Below, one piece after another: positions 17,421 to 26,430 of a DNA stretch of 64,000 nucleotides. The position numbers were made by a program, and so were the translations under genes. The stretch lies in contig NZ_JACHCE010000002.1 of assembly GCF_014200605.1 (NCBI RefSeq), positions 53,300 to 117,299 of the forward strand, written 5' to 3'. Within the stretch, counting starts at the first letter, position 1. Each line of letters starts with the position of its first letter. The DNA comes from Pedobacter cryoconitis (GTDB taxonomy: Bacteria; Bacteroidota; Bacteroidia; Sphingobacteriales; Sphingobacteriaceae). The notes under the pieces were generated by a model. It had not been told where the DNA came from and made no database searches. It worked only from the letters and a program-made list of their open reading frames with translations.

Positions 17421-18497
17421 ATGTCAATTTTATTATCGCCATTAAATATCAAGAACATCACCTTGAAAAACAGGATTGTTGTTTCTCCAATGTGTCAGTA
17501 TTCGGCCGAAGATGGCTATGCTAACGATTGGCATTTAGTCCATTTAGGCAGTCGTGCGATAGGCGGATCTGCATTGATTATTCAGGAAGCTACTGCGATT
17601 TCCCCGGCGGGAAGAATTTCTCCGGGAGATTTGGGAATCTGGTCTGACGGACATATCCCTGTTCTGAAACGTATTACTTCTTTTATTCGTCAAAATGGTG
17701 CTGTTGCTGGTATCCAGCTAGCCCATGCTGGCAGGAAAGCAAGTTTTGATTTACCCTGGAACGGAGGTAAACAAATTAAAGAAATAGATGGGGGCTGGAA
17801 AGCTGAAGCTCCAAGTGCAATTCCTTTCCACGACCATGATGAGGCTCCCATAGCTTTAACTGTCAATGATATTGAAAAGATTAAATCAGACTTCAGGGCT
17901 GCCACATTAAGAAGTATTGAAGCCGGTTATCAAGTCATAGAAATCCATGCTGCACATGGTTATCTTTTCCATCAGTTTTTCTCTCCGCTAAGTAATCTGC
18001 GAACAGATGAATACGGTGGAAGCTTCGAAAACAGGATACGTCTTTTACTGGAGGTTATCGTCCTGGTCCGTGAAGTATGGACAACCGAAAAACCCCTGTT
18101 TGTTCGTATTTCTGCTACTGACTGGGCTGAGAACGGCTGGTCTCCAGAAGATGCAGTCAAACTATCAGCTATTCTTAAAACTAAAGGTGTCGATTTAATT
18201 GACTGTTCATCGGGCGGAAATATCCATTACCAGGAAATCCCTCTTTTTCCGGGTTATCAGGTACAATTTTCTGATGCCATCCGCAAAGAGACAGGTATTT
18301 TAACAGGTGCCGTAGGCTTAATCACGACAGCAAAACAAGCTGAGGACATTCTTCAGGAGGGAAAGGCCGACCTGATTATGTTAGCCAGAGAACTTCTAAG
18401 AGATCCTTATTTCCCACTGCATGCCGCATTTGAACTGGATGATGAAATCAAATGGCCGGATCAGTATGTACGTGCTAAACCAAGGAAAAAGAGTTGA
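17421..18497 (+). CDS. NADH:flavin oxidoreductase / old yellow enzyme (YqjM-like)
   Basis: A 358-residue FMN-dependent TIM barrel of the YqjM/NamA class, which reduces activated C=C bonds. The N-terminal SPMCQYSAEDG contains the redox-tuning Cys of that subgroup. The substrate-binding HAAHGYL and QFFSPLSNLRTDEYGG sequence are typical. The C-terminal LARELLRDP with its FMN-phosphate contacts and a Tyr near the end are also present. Physiological substrate unknown. It has no obvious operon partner; YbaB follows after 70 bp with its own -7 box. Confidence 0.92.
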   Translation: MSILLSPLNIKNITLKNRIVVSPMCQYSAEDGYANDWHLVHLGSRAIGGSALIIQEATAISPAGRISPGDLGIWSDGHIPVLKRITSFIRQNGAVAGIQLAHAGRKASFDLPWNGGKQIKEIDGGWKAEAPSAIPFHDHDEAPIALTVNDIEKIKSDFRAATLRSIEAGYQVIEIHAAHGYLFHQFFSPLSNLRTDEYGGSFENRIRLLLEVIVLVREVWTTEKPLFVRISATDWAENGWSPEDAVKLSAILKTKGVDLIDCSSGGNIHYQEIPLFPGYQVQFSDAIRKETGILTGAVGLITTAKQAEDILQEGKADLIMLARELLRDPYFPLHAAFELDDEIKWPDQYVRAKPRKKS

Positions 18498-18536
18498 GCA
18501 CTCCCATTTTTAAACTGTTTCTAAACCAATTTGTCT

Positions 18537-18544
18537 TAATTTTG
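18537..18544 (+). promoter_or_regulatory. -7 box for the YbaB gene
   Basis: TAATTTTG fits TAnnTTTG and lies 24 nt before the ATG at 18568. A weak -33 candidate only. Confidence 0.45.
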
Positions 18545-18567
18545 TTCTTCAATAAAAAAAAGAAATT

Positions 18568-18873
18568 ATGTTCGATAAATTAATGGCTGCTCAGCAAAAA
18601 GCTGAAGAAATCAAAAAACGTTTAGACTCAGTTTACGTTTATGCAGAAGTTGAAAGTGGTGCAATCAAAGTAACTTCAACAGCAAACAAAACAATTACAG
18701 CGATAGACATCAATGAAGAGTTCTACAAACAAGCTGACAAAGAAGAAATTGAAGAACTACTTTTAACCGCTATCAACAAAGCACTGCAACAGGCAGAAAT
18801 AGTTAATACGACCGAAATGCAGGCTGCCACTCAGGATATGCTTGGTGGTTTAGGCGGAATGTTCGGTCAGTAA
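18568..18873 (+). CDS. YbaB/EbfC family nucleoid-associated protein
   Basis: A 101-residue protein with the YbaB layout: an N-terminal helix rich in K and E (QQKAEEIKKRL), a central beta part (VESGAIKVTSTANKTI) and a C-terminal helix ending in a Gly/Met-rich tail (MLGGLGGMFGQ). YbaB dimers bind DNA without strict sequence specificity. Family members often sit beside recR and dnaX, but not here. The UPF0173 gene follows after 25 bp and may be cotranscribed. Confidence 0.9.
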   Translation: MFDKLMAAQQKAEEIKKRLDSVYVYAEVESGAIKVTSTANKTITAIDINEEFYKQADKEEIEELLLTAINKALQQAEIVNTTEMQAATQDMLGGLGGMFGQ

Positions 18874-18898
18874 ACCCAAACATTAAAACACAAAAAAA

Positions 18899-19576
18899 AT
18901 GAAATACACCTATTACGGACAATCCTGTTTTCTTTTAGAGGCTGATGGAAAGAAATTTCTATTCGATCCATTTATCACTCATAACCCTCTTGCTTCAGCA
19001 ATTGACACGACTAAAATCGAAGCTGATTACATCCTGGTAAGTCATGGACATGGTGACCATGTTGCTGATCTTGTACTTCTGGGAAAACAAACAGGTGCAG
19101 TAGTTATAGCGATGCCAGAAGTTGCTGCCTGGGCTGAACAACAAGGACTGACAAATATTCACCCAATGAATTATGGTTCTGCAACGTTTAACTTTGGAAA
19201 ACTTCGTATGGTTTGGGCTACACATTCAAGCTCAATGCCAGATGGAAGCTACGGCGGGAACCCAGCAGGCTTCGTTTTGGAAACAGGAGGAAAAACCGTC
19301 TATTTTGCAGGTGATACTTCTTTAAACTACGACATGAAGATCCTTGCTGATCTTTATAACCTGGATTATGCAATTCTGCCAATCGGTGGTAATTACACCA
19401 TGGATGCAGATGACGCAATCATTGCTGCTAAATATATCAATTGCAGCCGTGTTATTGGTGTTCACTATAACACTTTCCCGGCTATAGCAATTGATACTGC
19501 AGAAGCAGTAGCCAAATTTGAAAGAGAGGGTAAAGTGTTGTTATTACCTGAAATAGGAGAAACAATTACGATCTAA
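18899..19576 (+). CDS. UPF0173 metal-dependent hydrolase (metallo-beta-lactamase fold)
   Basis: The 225-residue protein is the compact MBL-fold type: the metal-binding SHGHGDHVAD (about residue 48), a second His in WATHSS, the bridging Asp in FAGDTSLN and a last His in GVHYNTFP. UPF0173 proteins have no agreed substrate. It starts 25 bp after YbaB. A conserved-core hairpin element lies between its stop and the convergent polA gene. Confidence 0.9.
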   Translation: MKYTYYGQSCFLLEADGKKFLFDPFITHNPLASAIDTTKIEADYILVSHGHGDHVADLVLLGKQTGAVVIAMPEVAAWAEQQGLTNIHPMNYGSATFNFGKLRMVWATHSSSMPDGSYGGNPAGFVLETGGKTVYFAGDTSLNYDMKILADLYNLDYAILPIGGNYTMDADDAIIAAKYINCSRVIGVHYNTFPAIAIDTAEAVAKFEREGKVLLLPEIGETITI

Positions 19577-19689
19577 GGTTAGGTTTCTTTTAATGGTTTC
19601 TTTTTAAGTTTTTGAATTAAACATTAACCACCTTACCAACAACACACCCCTGAGGAAATCCTGGATTTATTTCCAGAGTTTCTTTAGAA

Positions 19690-19776
19690 TTTACAAACAG
19701 CGATGCCCTGGTTTCTGATATCTTTCATCCCTTCAGATGAATGCGATCAGTAAACCAGGGCATCGCTGTTTGTAAA
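19690..19776. repeat. Conserved-core long hairpin element, copy 1 (UPF0173/polA junction)
   Basis: Perfect 25-bp arms at 19690-19714 and 19752-19776 enclose a 37-nt centre. The centre contains a small hairpin TTCATC-CCTTCA-GATGAA (19724-19741) and an outer CTGAT/ATCAG pair. It ends 18 nt from the polA stop. The core matches copies at 27600-27690 and 40791-40878, while the arms do not. It probably terminates transcription from both sides, but the shared core needs another explanation. Confidence 0.85.
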
Positions 19777-19794
19777 CCGTAAGATGATCGCCCC

Positions 19795-22608
19795 TTAATG
19801 CGCCTCCAGCCAGGTACTACCTTCACCGATTTCGATCTCAATAGGTACCGTCGTCTTAATCGCCGTCTTCATTCGATGTGTAATAATCTTTTTCATTGCC
19901 TCAACTTCCGGTTTCAGTACATCAAACACAAGCTCATCATGTACCTGCATCGTCATTTTAGACTGCAACTTCTGATCTTTAATATCCTGATGAATATTGA
20001 TCATAGCAATTTTGATCATATCAGCAGCAGATCCTTGTATTGGCGCATTAATCGCATTTCGCTCTGCAAAGCCACGTACGGTCTGATTAGCTGAATTAAT
20101 ATCTCTTAAATACCTTCTTCTACCCATCATTGTCTCCACAAAACCATTTTCACGGGCAAAATTCATCGTATCAGTCATATACCTCTTAATTCCCGGATAC
20201 TGCGTAAAATACTGTTCAATCATTTCCGCAGCCTCTTTTCTCGGAATACCCAGGTTTTGAGACAAACCAAAAGCAGACTGTCCATAAATAATCCCAAAGT
20301 TTACTGCTTTCGCATTACGGCGTTGTGTAGAATCTACTTCTTCAATCGTAATTCCATAAACTTTTGCTGCTGTTGCCGTATGGATATCGATCCCTTTGTT
20401 AAAAGCATCCAGCATGTTTTCTTCCTTACTGATATCAGCAATAATACGAAGCTCTATCTGCGAATAATCCGCAGAAAGCAACACATGATCCGCATCTCTT
20501 GCAATAAATGCTTTACGGACTTCCCTGCCACGCTCTGTACGAATAGGGATATTCTGAAGATTAGGGTTATTTGAGCTTAATCTTCCTGTAGCAGCTACCG
20601 CCTGGTTATAACTTGTATGTACACGGCCTGTTTTTGGATTAACCAATAAAGGAAGTGCATCTACATAAGTTGATTTTAGTTTTTGCAGCTGGCGGAAGTC
20701 AAGAATATCTTTGACAATATCACTCTTATGGGCCAGGGCCGATAAAACATCCTCCCCGGTCTGATACTGACCTGTTTTTGTCTTTTTTGCTTTAGGATCA
20801 AGCTGTAGCTTATCAAAAAGGACTTCTCCCAATTGTTTCGGAGAAGCAAGGTTGAAGACCACTCCTGCTTTATCATAAACACTTTGTTCAAATCTGCGGA
20901 TATCCACTTCCAGATCTTTAGAATAACTGATCAGTGTTTCCATATCGATCCGAACCCCTTCTTTCTCCATATCAGCCAATACATAAACCAGCGGATTCTC
21001 AATATTGGTAATCAGGTCTTCTGCATTCAGGTCTTTCAGGATCGGCTTGAAAACATGGGCAAGCTGTAAAGTAACATCAGCGTCTTCAGCAGCATAATCC
21101 ACAACAGATTCTACTGGTACATCTCTCATATTACCCTGATTTTTTCCTTTCGGGCCAATCAGCGTAGTAATAGAAATCGGGGTATAACCTAAATAGTTCT
21201 CCGAAAGTACGTCCATATTATGACGTGTATCAGGATCTATCAGATAATGTGCAAGCATGGTATCAAAAAGTTTTCCTTTGATCTCTACTCCGTACCATTT
21301 AAGCACTAAAATATCATATTTAATATTCTGTCCTGTCTTGCCTATTTTTTCATTTTCCAGTACAGGCCTGAATTCATCTACTATAACCTGTGCTTCTGCT
21401 GCATCTGCCGGAACCGGGATATACCATGCTTTTCCGGCTTCAATACAAAAAGAAAGACCAACAAGCTCTGCTCTGTTCGCGTCTGTTCCTGTAGTCTCTG
21501 TATCAAATGATATACTTTCCTGCTGAAGCAACAGGTCAATTAGTGTTTTCCTTTTGGCTGCCGTATCTACCAGTTGATAGTCAGGCTTAGTATCTGCAAT
21601 TGTTTTTCCGACAGGTGGCTGCTCAAACAAATTAGGCAGTTGTTCAAATGTCTTAGGTTTGCTTACGGGCTGATCTACAGCATTTCCGAACAAATCAGTT
21701 TGCTGTGATCCGCCTGCCCTGGCATCTCCGATATTGAATCCGTCTCCAAATACCCTTTTACCTAAAGTACGGAATTCCAGCTCTGCAAAAAGAGGTTCCA
21801 GCAACTCTCTGCTTGGCTCTTCTAAAAGCAATGACTTTTCGTCAAATTCTACAGGCACATCCAGAATGATTGTCGCCAGTTTTTTAGAAATCATCCCCTG
21901 ATCAGCAAAAGCAATCACATTTTCACGCTGCTTGCCTTTTAACTGCTCTGCATTTGCAATAATATTCTCCATAGAGCCATATTGCTTAATCAGCAATTTA
22001 GCAGTTTTTTCCCCTATTCCAGGGATTCCAGGGATATTATCAACTGCATCTCCCCATAAACCGAGGATATCAATTACTTGTAACACATTTTCTATTTCCC
22101 ATTTGGCCAGAACTTCCGGAACACCGATGATCTCCATCTCATTACCCATTCTGGCTGGTTTATAGATAAAAATATTCTCAGAAACCAACTGGGCAAAATC
22201 TTTATCAGGTGTCATACAGAAAACCGTGAAACCAGCTTTTTCTCCTTCTTTGGCCAGGGTTCCAATAATATCATCCGCTTCAAAACCATCTTTGGTAATG
22301 ACAGGGATATTAAAGCCTTCAATCAGTTTAAAAATATAAGGTAAAGCTGCAGATAAATCTTCTGGCATACTTTCCCGGTGTGCTTTGTAAGCAACAAAAT
22401 CTGTATGTCTTTCTGTAGGCGCTTCAGTATCAAAAACTACCGCTATATGGCTTGGTTTTTCCTTTTTAAGGACTTCCATTAAAGTATTGGCAAAGCCCAT
22501 TACTGCCGAGGTGTTGATACCGGTAGAAGTAAATCTAGGGCTTTTACTTAATGCAAAATGCGCTCTGTAGATCAACGCCATACCGTCAAGCAGGAAAAGT
22601 TTTTTCAT
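19795..22608 (-). CDS. polA: DNA polymerase I
   Basis: A 937-residue family A polymerase with all three activities. The 5'-3' nuclease domain covers about 1-290 (FEADDIIGTL, GIGEKTA). The 3'-5' proofreading domain has its catalytic residues: SFDTETTG, then NIKYD and YAAEDAD. The polymerase domain carries DYSQIELRI (motif A), RRNAKAVNFGIIYG (motif B) and QVHDELVFD (motif C). It acts in Okazaki fragment maturation and repair. Monocistronic, ending in a hairpin element. Confidence 0.97.
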   Translation of the reverse strand: MKKLFLLDGMALIYRAHFALSKSPRFTSTGINTSAVMGFANTLMEVLKKEKPSHIAVVFDTEAPTERHTDFVAYKAHRESMPEDLSAALPYIFKLIEGFNIPVITKDGFEADDIIGTLAKEGEKAGFTVFCMTPDKDFAQLVSENIFIYKPARMGNEMEIIGVPEVLAKWEIENVLQVIDILGLWGDAVDNIPGIPGIGEKTAKLLIKQYGSMENIIANAEQLKGKQRENVIAFADQGMISKKLATIILDVPVEFDEKSLLLEEPSRELLEPLFAELEFRTLGKRVFGDGFNIGDARAGGSQQTDLFGNAVDQPVSKPKTFEQLPNLFEQPPVGKTIADTKPDYQLVDTAAKRKTLIDLLLQQESISFDTETTGTDANRAELVGLSFCIEAGKAWYIPVPADAAEAQVIVDEFRPVLENEKIGKTGQNIKYDILVLKWYGVEIKGKLFDTMLAHYLIDPDTRHNMDVLSENYLGYTPISITTLIGPKGKNQGNMRDVPVESVVDYAAEDADVTLQLAHVFKPILKDLNAEDLITNIENPLVYVLADMEKEGVRIDMETLISYSKDLEVDIRRFEQSVYDKAGVVFNLASPKQLGEVLFDKLQLDPKAKKTKTGQYQTGEDVLSALAHKSDIVKDILDFRQLQKLKSTYVDALPLLVNPKTGRVHTSYNQAVAATGRLSSNNPNLQNIPIRTERGREVRKAFIARDADHVLLSADYSQIELRIIADISKEENMLDAFNKGIDIHTATAAKVYGITIEEVDSTQRRNAKAVNFGIIYGQSAFGLSQNLGIPRKEAAEMIEQYFTQYPGIKRYMTDTMNFARENGFVETMMGRRRYLRDINSANQTVRGFAERNAINAPIQGSAADMIKIAMINIHQDIKDQKLQSKMTMQVHDELVFDVLKPEVEAMKKIITHRMKTAIKTTVPIEIEIGEGSTWLEAH

Positions 22609-22690
22609 TGGATTATATATTATTTTTTATCAAATACCGAACCCGTAGGTTCTCTGTCCAAAGTTAACACCTGAATCTGAGCTAACCTAA

Positions 22691-23386
22691 TTAGTATTTA
22701 GCTATAAATAAAAGTACCGGGAAGAAATTATACAGGGCATGAAGTGCAAATGAGTATTTAAGCCCATAATTCATCCTTGCATATCCTAAAACAAGGCCTA
22801 CTGCCAATTGAGGTAAAGTATATAGTATGCCTAAGGGCAGCAGACTAATCCCCTTTTCAAAATTACTGAGATGTATCAGTGCAAAGCAAATAGCTGTCAA
22901 ATGAAAATGCCAGGGAAAAATACGTTCCCAGAATTCGAATTTTAAAGTAACACTGCGGGCAAGGTTATACCGGTAAATAAGATATAAAACAATGAAAACG
23001 AGAGGGCTGATCAGAAAAGCCCAGTCAGTTTTAATAATGGCGCTCAAAAATGCACCACAGATAAAGGAAATAAACAAAAGACTCCCTGTAAAACGTCTCA
23101 ACTGAGCTCTGAAAAGAAGCTCTTCGGACAATGGGGCCCAAACTACTGCCATGATAAAAAGTAAGGGTTTCGCCATTTCCTTTTTTTCAATCAGGGATGG
23201 CCCTGGAGACGGAATCAGTTTCAGACCAATCAATATACTGAGCAATATTCCACCACTAATCCCCGCCATTAAACAGATCAATGCCAGCTTAAGCAATAAA
23301 ATAAATGGCTTTTCTGTTTTCTGAGGAATTCTGGCCAGATAAGGCTGTTTGAGATAACTTGTTAAATCATGTATCAGATCCAGCAT
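22691..23386 (-). CDS. CPBP family intramembrane metalloprotease
   Basis: A 231-residue membrane protein with about six hydrophobic segments. It carries the CPBP/Abi motifs: SEELLFRAQLRR (EExxxR), FALIHLSNF (the FxxxH motif) and HALYNF near the C-terminus. Members are intramembrane proteases of the CAAX-protease type, of mostly unknown substrate. The start abuts the tag stop with no spacer, so it is cotranscribed with the DNA repair genes upstream. Confidence 0.85.
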   Translation of the reverse strand: MLDLIHDLTSYLKQPYLARIPQKTEKPFILLLKLALICLMAGISGGILLSILIGLKLIPSPGPSLIEKKEMAKPLLFIMAVVWAPLSEELLFRAQLRRFTGSLLFISFICGAFLSAIIKTDWAFLISPLVFIVLYLIYRYNLARSVTLKFEFWERIFPWHFHLTAICFALIHLSNFEKGISLLPLGILYTLPQLAVGLVLGYARMNYGLKYSFALHALYNFFPVLLFIAKY

Positions 23387-23950
23387 TTATTTTGCTATAC
23401 AGCCCTCTATATGATCGTTAACCATTCCTGTAGCCTGCATAAAGGCATAACAGATTGTTGTCCCAAAAAACTTAAAGCCCCGTTTTTTCATATCGCTGCT
23501 GATCGCATCAGATATCTCCGTTTTTGCAGGAACCGCAATGAGTGATTTAAAGTCATTTACAATGGGTTTCTGAGCTGGCAGAAATCCCCATATGTATTTT
23601 GCGAATGAGCCAAATTCCTTTTGTATGGCTACAAAAAGCTGTGCATTTTTTATGGCAGAGTTAACTTTGAGCTTATTCCGGATAATTCCGGTGTCATTCA
23701 TCAGGCGTTCTGCATCGGCGGCTGTAAAAGCAGCAACTTTATTAACATCAAAATCAGCAAATGCAGCACGGTATGCTTCTCTTCTACGCAGAATTGTAAT
23801 CCAGCTTAATCCGGCCTGTGCCCCTTCAAGTATAAGAAATTCAAATAATATCTGGTCATCGTAAACAGGTTTACCCCATTCTTCGTCGTGATATTTCGTA
23901 TACAGAGGGTCGGTTCCGCACCAGCCGCATCTTTTCGGTTCTGCGCTCAT
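23387..23950 (-). CDS. tag: DNA-3-methyladenine glycosylase I
   Basis: Removes 3-methyladenine from alkylated DNA. The 187-residue protein has the Tag signature RCGWCGTDPLYTKYHDEEWG at residues 7-26, with the zinc Cys and His, the GLSWITIL segment, and the C-terminal zinc ligands around AFMQATGMVNDHIEGC. Next to an alkyltransferase-like protein gene it suggests a small alkylation-damage operon (trmB, ATL, AhpD-like, tag, CPBP). Confidence 0.94.
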   Translation of the reverse strand: MSAEPKRCGWCGTDPLYTKYHDEEWGKPVYDDQILFEFLILEGAQAGLSWITILRRREAYRAAFADFDVNKVAAFTAADAERLMNDTGIIRNKLKVNSAIKNAQLFVAIQKEFGSFAKYIWGFLPAQKPIVNDFKSLIAVPAKTEISDAISSDMKKRGFKFFGTTICYAFMQATGMVNDHIEGCIAK

Positions 23951-23956
23951 TTTATA

Positions 23957-24298
23957 TTACATGCTTAATTCGTCCCAATATTCCACAGCACGACGGTAAT
24001 GTGGAATAACAATAGAGCCGCCCACCAGGTTGGCGATCATAAACACTTCATTAATTTCGGCGTCATTTACCCCGGCATCAAAACATTTTTCCAAATGATA
24101 TTTGATACAATCATCACAACGTAAAACCATTGAAGCAACCAGTCCCATCATTTCTTTGCTTTTCACATCCAATGCACCCGCGGCATAGGTTGTGGTATCC
24201 AGTGCAAAAAAACGTTTGATGTTTGTATTGGCAGTCTCCATTATTCTATCGTTCATTTTTGAACGGTAGTCATTAAATTCTTCTACTAATTTGCCCAT
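23957..24298 (-). CDS. Carboxymuconolactone decarboxylase / AhpD-like protein
   Basis: A small all-helical protein of 113 residues. The RCDDCIKYHL segment carries the CxxC...H motif typical of AhpD-like thiol peroxidase partners, which distinguishes it from true carboxymuconolactone decarboxylases. It may scavenge peroxides, or relay thiol electrons. It sits between the ATL and tag genes with short gaps. Confidence 0.85.
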   Translation of the reverse strand: MGKLVEEFNDYRSKMNDRIMETANTNIKRFFALDTTTYAAGALDVKSKEMMGLVASMVLRCDDCIKYHLEKCFDAGVNDAEINEVFMIANLVGGSIVIPHYRRAVEYWDELSM

Positions 24299-24314
24299 AT
24301 AATATTTTATCTGA

Positions 24315-24641
24315 TTACAGCTCTAATGCAGGATCCCAAAAAAGGTTTTTAAAGTCTTTAACTTTGTCCTGATCGATAACTACTCCTTCATTTTCTAACA
24401 GTTCCTGCATCAGTTCGGGGGTGGGAAAATGAAACTTCCCTGTAAGTAACCCTTTGTGGTTTACTACCCGGTGTGCTGGTATAGGAGGTAAAGCATCATG
24501 TGCATTGTTCATGGCGTAACCTACCAGCCGGGAAGATTTCCCTGCTCCAAGCGCTTTAGCAATGGCCCCATAAGAAGTCACTCTTCCTTTAGGGATTAAC
24601 CGCACTACTTCATAAACCTGCTCATAAAATGATTGTTCCAT
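24315..24641 (-). CDS. Alkyltransferase-like (ATL) DNA-binding protein
   Basis: A 108-residue protein matching the DNA-binding half of O6-methylguanine methyltransferases: GRVTSYGAIAKAL helix-turn-helix, then SSRLVGYAM with the nucleotide-flipping Arg. Where MGMT has the reactive Cys in PCHRV, this protein has PAHRV, so it cannot accept an alkyl group. ATL proteins bind O6-alkylguanine and hand it to nucleotide excision repair. Its ATG overlaps the trmB TAA by one base. Confidence 0.9.
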   Translation of the reverse strand: MEQSFYEQVYEVVRLIPKGRVTSYGAIAKALGAGKSSRLVGYAMNNAHDALPPIPAHRVVNHKGLLTGKFHFPTPELMQELLENEGVVIDQDKVKDFKNLFWDPALEL

Positions 24642-25291
24642 TAGTCGAGTGAGAATTGTATGTAATTTATGTTTTTATCTTGTTTTAAATAGATTCTTTC
24701 ATAATGTGTTTTGATCTTTAGCACATCATCATAAAACTCAGAAGTATATAAGTGATCTGTCTTTTTATAACAAGGCAGATTCAGCTCTTCAACCTTTTCA
24801 ACTGTATAAGCATATAAACCGTCATTATCGGTCTTCAGGTTAATTTTACCGCCCGGCTTTAGAAGCCCTTTATATTTATCCAGGAAACCAGGAAAAGTTA
24901 ATCTTTTCTTCTCTCTGCTATCCTGAGGCTGCGGATCAGGAAACGTAATCCAGATTTCATCTACTTCATTTTCGCCGAAATAGGCTGCAATATCTTCAAT
25001 TTGAATTCTTAAGAAGGCCAGGTTACTGATGTTTTCATCTACTCCTGTCCTTGCGCCTCTCCAGATACGGTTCCCTTTTAAGTCTATGCCTATAAAGTTC
25101 TTCTCAGGGAAAAACTTAGCCATATTAACTGAATATTCTCCTTTACCACAAGCCAGTTCCAATACTACCGGATTGTCATTTTTAAAATGCTGTACCGCCC
25201 ATTTGCCTTTAAGTTCCATTCCCTGCTCCATCTGATAGACGTTTGGAAAGGTATCAATTTCAGCAAATTTCCTTAACTTATCTTTACCCAC
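24641..25291 (-). CDS. trmB: tRNA (guanine-N7)-methyltransferase
   Basis: Makes m7G46 in tRNA. The reading frame is open to an in-frame ATG at 25345, but the family N-terminus (GKDKLRKFAE) begins at a GTG at 25289-25291, which I take as the start. The first 18 upstream codons are lysine-rich noise overlapping the promoter region. The 216-residue product has the SAM motif LELACGKGEYS, then FIGIDLKGNRIWRG and the catalytic ITFPDPQPQ. It heads the repair operon. Confidence 0.92.
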   Translation of the reverse strand: MGKDKLRKFAEIDTFPNVYQMEQGMELKGKWAVQHFKNDNPVVLELACGKGEYSVNMAKFFPEKNFIGIDLKGNRIWRGARTGVDENISNLAFLRIQIEDIAAYFGENEVDEIWITFPDPQPQDSREKKRLTFPGFLDKYKGLLKPGGKINLKTDNDGLYAYTVEKVEELNLPCYKKTDHLYTSEFYDDVLKIKTHYERIYLKQDKNINYIQFSLD

Positions 25292-25374
25292 TATTATTTT
25301 TTTTCTGCAAAAATACAATTTAATCTTCTCAGAGCCTATAAACAAATTAAGCCGATGAATTTTGGACAGCTCCC

Positions 25375-25406
25375 TTGGTTATGCTCACTTCTAATTCGTA
25401 TTTTTG
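25375..25406 (+). promoter_or_regulatory. Promoter of the GDP-fucose synthase gene
   Basis: TTG at 25375-25377, a 21-nt spacer and TATTTTTG at 25399-25406 match the Bacteroidota -33/-7 pattern. Transcription should begin about 17 nt before the TTG start codon at 25430. Confidence 0.6.
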
Positions 25407-25429
25407 TATAAATACTACATCAAAACAAA

Positions 25430-26359
25430 TTGGAAAAGAGCGCAAAAATTTATATCGCAGGCCACCGTGGGATGGTTGGATCAGCTATTCAACGTAAACT
25501 AACCAGTCAGGGTTTTACCAACCTGGTTATCCGGACTTCTTCAGAGTTAGACCTGAGGAATCAGCAGGCCGTTACAGATTTTTTCGCCCTTGAAAAACCT
25601 GATTATGTCTTTTTGGCTGCTGCAAAAGTAGGTGGAATTATTGCGAATAACACTTACAGAGCCGATTTCCTTTATGAGAATCTGACTATACAGAATAATG
25701 TAATCCATCAGGCCTATGTAACTGGGGTAAAAAAACTAATGTTTCTTGGTTCAAGCTGTATTTATCCAAAATTAGCTCCTCAGCCTTTAAAAGAAGAATA
25801 TCTTCTGACAGGCTTACTGGAAGAAACAAATGAGCCTTATGCAATTGCTAAAATAGCTGGTATCAAAATGTGTGATGCTTACCGTGCACAGTATAATTGT
25901 AATTTCATTTCTGTGATGCCAACCAATTTATATGGCTATAATGATAATTATCACCCTCAGAATTCTCATGTACTGCCAGCTTTAATCCGCAAATTTCATG
26001 AGGCGAAGGTTAATGCGACCCCTGAAGTAATCATCTGGGGCTCGGGCTCACCAATGCGCGAATTCTTATTTGCAGATGATCTTGCAGATGCTTGTTATTT
26101 CTTAATGGAGAACTATAACGAACCTCATTTGATCAATATTGGTACCGGAGAGGACTTAACGATCAAGGACCTGGCTTTACTGGTTAAAAAAGTAACAGGA
26201 TTTGAAGGCGACCTTACTTTTGACAGCACTAAACCGGATGGCACTCCCCGTAAATTAATGGATGTCTCTAAACTGCATAACCTTGGATGGAAACACCAGA
26301 TTGAACTGGAAGAGGGAATTAACCTTGCTTATCGGGATTTTCTGGCCAAACATATTTAA
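25430..26359 (+). CDS. fcl: GDP-L-fucose synthase
   Basis: A 309-residue short-chain dehydrogenase/epimerase making GDP-L-fucose from GDP-4-keto-6-deoxymannose. N-terminal GHRGMVG is the NADP motif; SSCIYPK and YAIAKIAG give the catalytic Ser and Tyr-x3-Lys. The start is a TTG, with no in-frame ATG placed to preserve the Rossmann strand. Its usual partner gmd is not in the window, so the substrate must come from elsewhere in the genome. Confidence 0.93.
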   Translation: MEKSAKIYIAGHRGMVGSAIQRKLTSQGFTNLVIRTSSELDLRNQQAVTDFFALEKPDYVFLAAAKVGGIIANNTYRADFLYENLTIQNNVIHQAYVTGVKKLMFLGSSCIYPKLAPQPLKEEYLLTGLLEETNEPYAIAKIAGIKMCDAYRAQYNCNFISVMPTNLYGYNDNYHPQNSHVLPALIRKFHEAKVNATPEVIIWGSGSPMREFLFADDLADACYFLMENYNEPHLINIGTGEDLTIKDLALLVKKVTGFEGDLTFDSTKPDGTPRKLMDVSKLHNLGWKHQIELEEGINLAYRDFLAKHI

Positions 26360-26376
26360 CATATTTTAGCCACAAC

Positions 26377-26430
26377 TCATATAGCTTAAATTTATACATT
26401 TGTAAAAGTAAATAAATTTAAGCTATATGA
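26377..26430 (+). promoter_or_regulatory. OxyR-type operator overlapping the oxyR promoter and start codon
   Basis: Perfect 18-bp arms at 26377-26394 and 26413-26430. Inside them are two half-sites, 26381-26395 and 26412-26426, each matching ATAG-N-T-N3-A-N-CTAT with one mismatch. They are 16 bp apart, where the classical site has 7. A -7 box TACATTTG (26395-26402) lies between them and the ATG (26427) in the second arm. This suggests autorepression. Confidence 0.65.

Noticed and set aside
19690-19776. Integron attC site interpretation of the hairpin elements
   Set aside because: attC sites need RYYYAAC/GTTRRRY core sites and mismatched extrahelical bases; none are seen, and no integrase or cassette array is present.
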